Shown: positions 60,483 to 64,000 of the stretch, piece by piece
How positions within the stretch are numbered: the stretch's first letter is position 1
Layout: the number at the start of each line of letters is the position of its first letter
Assembly (NCBI RefSeq): GCF_014656055.1
Contig: NZ_BNBR01000004.1
Coordinates: 449,081 to 513,080 of the forward strand
Direction of reading: 5' to 3'
DNA: 64,000 nt
From: Streptomyces griseosporeus
Lineage (GTDB): Bacteria > Actinomycetota > Actinomycetes > Streptomycetales > Streptomycetaceae
Position numbers and translations under genes: made by a program
Notes under the pieces: model-generated
The model's database searches: none
Told to the model about the DNA's origin: nothing
What the model saw: only the letters and a program-made list of their open reading frames with translations

Positions 60483-61547
60483 GTGAGGGACACACGAGAG
60501 AGCCGGCTGCTCCTGGTGCTGCTGATCGCCATCGCGTTCGCGCTGATCACGGTGGACATCCGCGGCGGTGAGGACTCCCCGGTCGACGGTGCCCGGCAGG
60601 CCGCGGCAGCGGTCTTCGGTCCGATCGAGAACGGCGTGTCGTCGGCGGTGAACCCGGTCGGCAACGCCGTCGAGGCGGTCCGCGACTCCGGCGACCGGCA
60701 CGACCGGCTCGCCCGGCTGGAGAAGGAGAACGCGGCCCTCAAGGCGAAGCTCGGCAGCGACGACCGCAACCGCAGCCGCCTCAAGCAGCTCGACAAGATG
60801 CTGAAGATCGCCGGTGAGGGTCAGTACGGCATCAAGGGCGCCGAGGTCATCGCCATAGGAGCGGCCCAGGGCTTCTCCTGGACGATCACCATCGACATCG
60901 GCGCGAACGACGGCATCACCCGCGACATGACCGTCCTCAACGGCGACGGGCTCGTCGGCCGCGTCACCACCGTCGGCCCGAACACCTCCACCGTGCTCCT
61001 GGCCAACGACCCCGACTTCACCGTCGGCACCCGGATGGAGGGCAGCGACGAGCTGGGCTTCGCCTCCGGGCAGGGCGACCGTCCGCTGCGCGTGGAACTG
61101 CTGAACGGCAAGGCCGACGTCAAGAAGGGCGACCGGCTGGTCACCTTCGGCTCGCAGGCCGACAAGCCGTTCGTGCCCGGCGTCCCGGTCGGTGTCGTCT
61201 CCCGCGTCGACCCCTCCGGCGGCGACCTCACCCGCACGCTCTACGTCACGCCGTACGTCGCCTTCACCAAGCTCGACCTCGTCGGTGTCGTCGTCGAGGC
61301 GCCGAAGAAGGACCCGCGCGACACCGTCCTCCCGCCCAAGCCCAGGCCGACCCCGACGCCCACGGTCACCGTCACGGTCACGCCGGGCGCGACCGCGCCG
61401 GCCGACGGACAGCAGCAGGGCGACCAGTCGGCGGACGGACAGCAGCAGGGGCAGAACGACCCGTCCGTCCAGGGCGTGCAGCCCGGTGCGACCCAGCCGC
61501 CCAGCGGCGGCGACCAGCAGCAAGACGGCCAGCAAGAGCTGCAGTAG
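60483..61547 (+). CDS. mreC: Rod-shape-determining protein MreC
   Basis: 354 residues. Short cytoplasmic start, one membrane anchor (SRLLLVLLIAIAFALITVDI), a coiled coil (HDRLARLEKENAALKAKLG), and the external beta domain with GFSWTITIDIGANDGITRDMTVLNGDGLVGRV typical of MreC. The C-terminal ~70 residues are a Thr/Pro then Gln/Gly-rich tail, longer than in rods. GTG start. Scaffold between MreB and PBP2. Confidence 0.96.
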   Translation: MRDTRESRLLLVLLIAIAFALITVDIRGGEDSPVDGARQAAAAVFGPIENGVSSAVNPVGNAVEAVRDSGDRHDRLARLEKENAALKAKLGSDDRNRSRLKQLDKMLKIAGEGQYGIKGAEVIAIGAAQGFSWTITIDIGANDGITRDMTVLNGDGLVGRVTTVGPNTSTVLLANDPDFTVGTRMEGSDELGFASGQGDRPLRVELLNGKADVKKGDRLVTFGSQADKPFVPGVPVGVVSRVDPSGGDLTRTLYVTPYVAFTKLDLVGVVVEAPKKDPRDTVLPPKPRPTPTPTVTVTVTPGATAPADGQQQGDQSADGQQQGQNDPSVQGVQPGATQPPSGGDQQQDGQQELQ

Positions 61548-61562
61548 GAGCTGACTTCTTCC

Positions 61563-62234
61563 ATGCGTGTCAACCGGATCCTGCTCTCCACGGCCCTGGT
61601 CGTCGTCGCCCTGGTGGTCCAGGTGAGCGTCCTCGCCCGCCTCCATCTGCCCGGCGCCGTCCCCGACCTGCTGCTGCTCACCGTTCTCGGCCTGGCCATG
61701 GTCTACGGCCACGTCGGCGGCGCCCTCATCGGCTTCGGCGCCGGACTCCTCGCCGACCTGGCCCCGCCCGCCGACCACGCGGCCGGCCGCTACGCGCTCG
61801 TGCTGTGTGTCATCGGCTACCTCGCCGGGCTGATCAAGCCGGAGACCGGCCAGGTCAGGTCGGCCACCGGGCCCATGGTCACGGTGGTCGCCGCCGCGAT
61901 CGGCTCCACCCTGCTGTACGCCGGGGTCGGCGCCCTCGTCGGCGACACCGCCGCCCGCCATGTCGGCCTGCCCAGCCTGCTGTTCACGGCCGCCCTGTAC
62001 GACCTGCTGCTCGCGCCCTTCGTGGTCCCCGGGATCATGGCGCTGGCCCGGCGCGCGGACAACGACCCGCTGGCCGAGACGAACTCCTCCGCCAAGGCCG
62101 CGGACATCTCCTCCGGGTGGGTGTCGGGCGGCACCGGCCTGAAGATCGGCGGGCAGCGCGGCGGGCTGCGGGTGAAGGTGGCCCGCGCGCGCAGCGCCCG
62201 TGCCGGGCGCATCAAGGGGGTGAAGCGGCTGTGA
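61563..62234 (+). CDS. mreD: Rod-shape-determining protein MreD
   Basis: 223 residues, five to six membrane spans (ILLSTALVVVALVVQVSVLA to LYDLLLAPFVVPGIMALA) and a basic cytoplasmic C-terminal tail (LRVKVARARSARAGRIKGVKRL). Fits MreD by position and topology, with AADLAP-like GFGAGLLADLAPP. ATG start 15 bases after mreC with GGAGCTGACTTCTTCC upstream. Partner of MreC in the elongation complex. Confidence 0.94.
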   Translation: MRVNRILLSTALVVVALVVQVSVLARLHLPGAVPDLLLLTVLGLAMVYGHVGGALIGFGAGLLADLAPPADHAAGRYALVLCVIGYLAGLIKPETGQVRSATGPMVTVVAAAIGSTLLYAGVGALVGDTAARHVGLPSLLFTAALYDLLLAPFVVPGIMALARRADNDPLAETNSSAKAADISSGWVSGGTGLKIGGQRGGLRVKVARARSARAGRIKGVKRL

Positions 62235-62401
62235 CAGCGGTCCTTCAAGTGGTGGTGGGCCCGCGGAAGTTCACCGGAACGGGTGAGCGGGCGCGGAACC
62301 GGGCCGCGCGGCCCGGACGTTCACGACTCGAACGCTCACGACACCGCCGCGCACCTGAGTCCGCACCGCCGTCCGCGCACTGAAAGGGGGAGGCAGCCGC
62401 A

Positions 62402-64000
62402 GTGACCAACATCCCGGAGACCGGCCGGACGCCACGCGTCCAGATCCGGCTCGTCGTCATCCAGATCCTCGTCCTCTCCCTCCTCGGTACCCTCGGCGGG
62501 CGCCTGTGGTACCTCCAGATCCGCGAGGGCGCGGAGTACGCCAAGGAGGCGTCCGGCAACCACGTCCAGCAGGTCGTCGAGCCCGCCGTGCGCGGCTCGA
62601 TCCTGGACGCGCGGGGCGTACCCCTCGCGGACAACGAGACGCGGCTCGTGGTCTCCGCCTCCCGCACCGACCTGCTGAAGCAGAAGGACGACGGCAAGGC
62701 GGTCCTCACCAAGCTCGCGGGCGTCCTCGGCATGGACCCGAAGGAGGTCATGCTGAAGGTCCGCCTGTGCGACGCGGAGACCCCCCAGCCCTGCTGGAAC
62801 GGCTCGCCGTACCAGCCGATCCCCATCACCGACGAGGCCACCCCCAAGCAGGCCCTGCAGATCCGCGAGCGCTCCGAGGACTTCCCCGGCATCACCGCCG
62901 AGCCGGAGGCCGTGCGCCGCTACGCGAGCCCGGGCAAGTCCAACACCGCCCAGGTTCTCGGCTACCTCTCCCCGGTCACCGACGAGGAGATCCAGCAGGC
63001 CAAGGACACCGACTCGCCCTACCTGCGCTCCGACCAGGTCGGCCGCTCCGGCCTGGAGCGGCAGTACGACAAGCAGCTGCGCGGCAAGGCCGGCGTCACC
63101 CGCTACGAGGTGGACAACCTCGGACGGGTCATCGGCCAGGCCGAGGCCGACCCGGCCCAGCCCGGCGCCAACCTCGTCACCAGCATCGACGCCCGCGTGC
63201 AGCGCGTCGCGGAGTACGAGCTGAACCAGGCCATGAAGAAGGCCCGCGAGCAGTTCGACAAGATCACCGGCACCAACTACAAGGCCGACTCCGGCGCGGT
63301 CGTGGTGATGGAGGCCAGGACCGGCCGCATCGTCGCGATGGCCTCCGCCCCGACCTACGACCCGAACGTGTGGGTGGGCGGCATCTCCGCCAAGGACTAC
63401 GCCAAGCTGACCGGCAAGGATTCCGACTACCCGCTGCTCAACAGGGCCATACAGGGTCAGGCGGCGCCCGGTTCGACGTTCAAGGTGGTCTCCACGGCCG
63501 CCGCGGTGGAAGCCGGGTACGACTTCGACGGCCGGTACCCCTGCACCAGCTCCTACTCGGTCGGCGGCCAGGTCTTCAACAACTTCGAGGGCGAGAGCTT
63601 CGGCCCGATCCCGCTCGGCCGGGCCCTGGAGGTCTCCTGCGACACCGTCTTCTACGGCCTCGCGCACAACGAGTGGAAGAAGGACGGCGGCATCAACCCG
63701 AAGAAGGGCCAGCCCAAGGACTTCTTCTTCAAGGCGGCCCACCAGTTCGGCCTCGGCAGGGAGACCGGCGTCGACCTGCCCAACGAGGTCACCGGCCGGG
63801 TTCCCGACCGCCAGTGGAAGGAGGACTACTGGAAGGCGAACAAGGACGCCTGGTGCCGCACGGGCAAGAAGGACGGCGACTACGTCGAGAAGATCGCCTA
63901 CGAGAACTGCCTCGAAGGCAACAAGATGCGCGCCGGTGACGAGATCAACTACTCCATCGGCCAGGGCGACACCCTCGTCACGCCGATCCAGGAGGCCGTG
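62402..64000 (+). CDS. mrdA: Penicillin-binding protein 2 (class B transpeptidase), 3' end outside window
   Basis: At least 533 residues, open to the window edge. Cytoplasmic tail, membrane anchor (LVVIQILVLSLLGTLGGRL), pedestal domain with RGSILDARGVPLADNE, and a transpeptidase domain: nucleophile S358 in PGSTFK and the SCD motif in EVSCDTVFYGL. KTG would lie beyond 64000. Cross-links peptidoglycan with MreBCD. GTG start with GGGGGAGG. RodA is expected next. The ~167-base gap from mreD shows no gene. Confidence 0.95.
   Translation, partial: MTNIPETGRTPRVQIRLVVIQILVLSLLGTLGGRLWYLQIREGAEYAKEASGNHVQQVVEPAVRGSILDARGVPLADNETRLVVSASRTDLLKQKDDGKAVLTKLAGVLGMDPKEVMLKVRLCDAETPQPCWNGSPYQPIPITDEATPKQALQIRERSEDFPGITAEPEAVRRYASPGKSNTAQVLGYLSPVTDEEIQQAKDTDSPYLRSDQVGRSGLERQYDKQLRGKAGVTRYEVDNLGRVIGQAEADPAQPGANLVTSIDARVQRVAEYELNQAMKKAREQFDKITGTNYKADSGAVVVMEARTGRIVAMASAPTYDPNVWVGGISAKDYAKLTGKDSDYPLLNRAIQGQAAPGSTFKVVSTAAAVEAGYDFDGRYPCTSSYSVGGQVFNNFEGESFGPIPLGRALEVSCDTVFYGLAHNEWKKDGGINPKKGQPKDFFFKAAHQFGLGRETGVDLPNEVTGRVPDRQWKEDYWKANKDAWCRTGKKDGDYVEKIAYENCLEGNKMRAGDEINYSIGQGDTLVTPIQEAV

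Noticed and set aside
60456..61961. A 501-codon minus frame opposite mreC
   Set aside because: Antisense shadow; mreC has a membrane anchor, coiled coil and family signature.

Overview
The window is chromosomal DNA of a Streptomyces or very close relative. It is extremely GC-rich with strong third-position GC bias. Many genes start with GTG, nearly every gap between convergent genes holds a long GC-rich hairpin, and the gene order pepN, asd, ECF sigma, S8 protease ... sodF, amino acid permease, rpiB, Nei, ... tig, clpP1, clpP2, clpX, valS, folC, ndk, mreB, mreC, mreD, PBP2 matches, from memory, the conserved Streptomyces core (SCO2643 down to about SCO2608 in S. coelicolor). No CRISPR array, rRNA or prophage was seen.

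Region by region. (a) 1-12.5 kb: tail of an M14 carboxypeptidase, aminopeptidase N carrying an in-frame palindromic repeat, a divergent LysR/MFS pair, DUF1203, aspartate-semialdehyde dehydrogenase, an ECF sigma factor with a membrane partner, and a large secreted subtilase. (b) 12.5-21.3 kb looks like an accessory insertion in the core order: a zinc-finger-less TnpB-like gene with a structured 3' end, CGNR regulator, VOC protein, flavin-binding PNPOx-like protein, NUDIX hydrolase, a secreted metallophosphoesterase behind a PHO box, a secreted serine hydrolase and a DUF559-like protein. (c) 21.4-25.1 kb: a second aminopeptidase N, a mono-cysteine Rv2466c-type DsbA protein and a zinc-ribbon miniprotein. 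(d) 25.2-27.7 kb: an AT-richer cassette of an Esx-like protein, a WXG-type large protein and a lipoprotein. (e) 27.8-36.6 kb: Fe/Zn superoxide dismutase behind a Nur-type palindrome, an amino acid permease, then a sulfonate/taurine-type operon (binding protein, permease, ATPase, LLM monooxygenase, TauD dioxygenase) and a ROK regulator, each preceded by a short apparently leaderless leader peptide containing cysteine codons. (f) 36.9-47 kb: BioY, a dead FAD-oxidase remnant, an LPKTG protein divergent from a Ser/Thr kinase, a second amino acid permease, RpiB, a Nei-type glycosylase, a CTAG-flanked MITE inserted exactly at the stop codon of an Eis-like acetyltransferase, a SpoIIE phosphatase and an HD hydrolase. 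(g) 47-64 kb: tRNA-Gly(TCC), tRNA-Pro(TGG), then housekeeping proteostasis (tig, clpP1P2 with a ClgR box, clpX), valS, folC, ndk and the mre morphogenesis cluster, ending inside PBP2.

The genes cooperate in recognisable modules: protein quality control (trigger factor feeding ClpXP), lateral wall and spore-wall synthesis (MreBCD/PBP2), sulfur scavenging (leader peptides plus SBP/ABC/LLM/TauD/ROK), and peptide turnover (two PepN, M14, S8). The observations most worth follow-up are the two leader peptides of the sulfur locus, the TnpB-like element with its candidate guide-RNA scaffold, the WXG cassette, and two repeat elements that landed in genes without breaking them.
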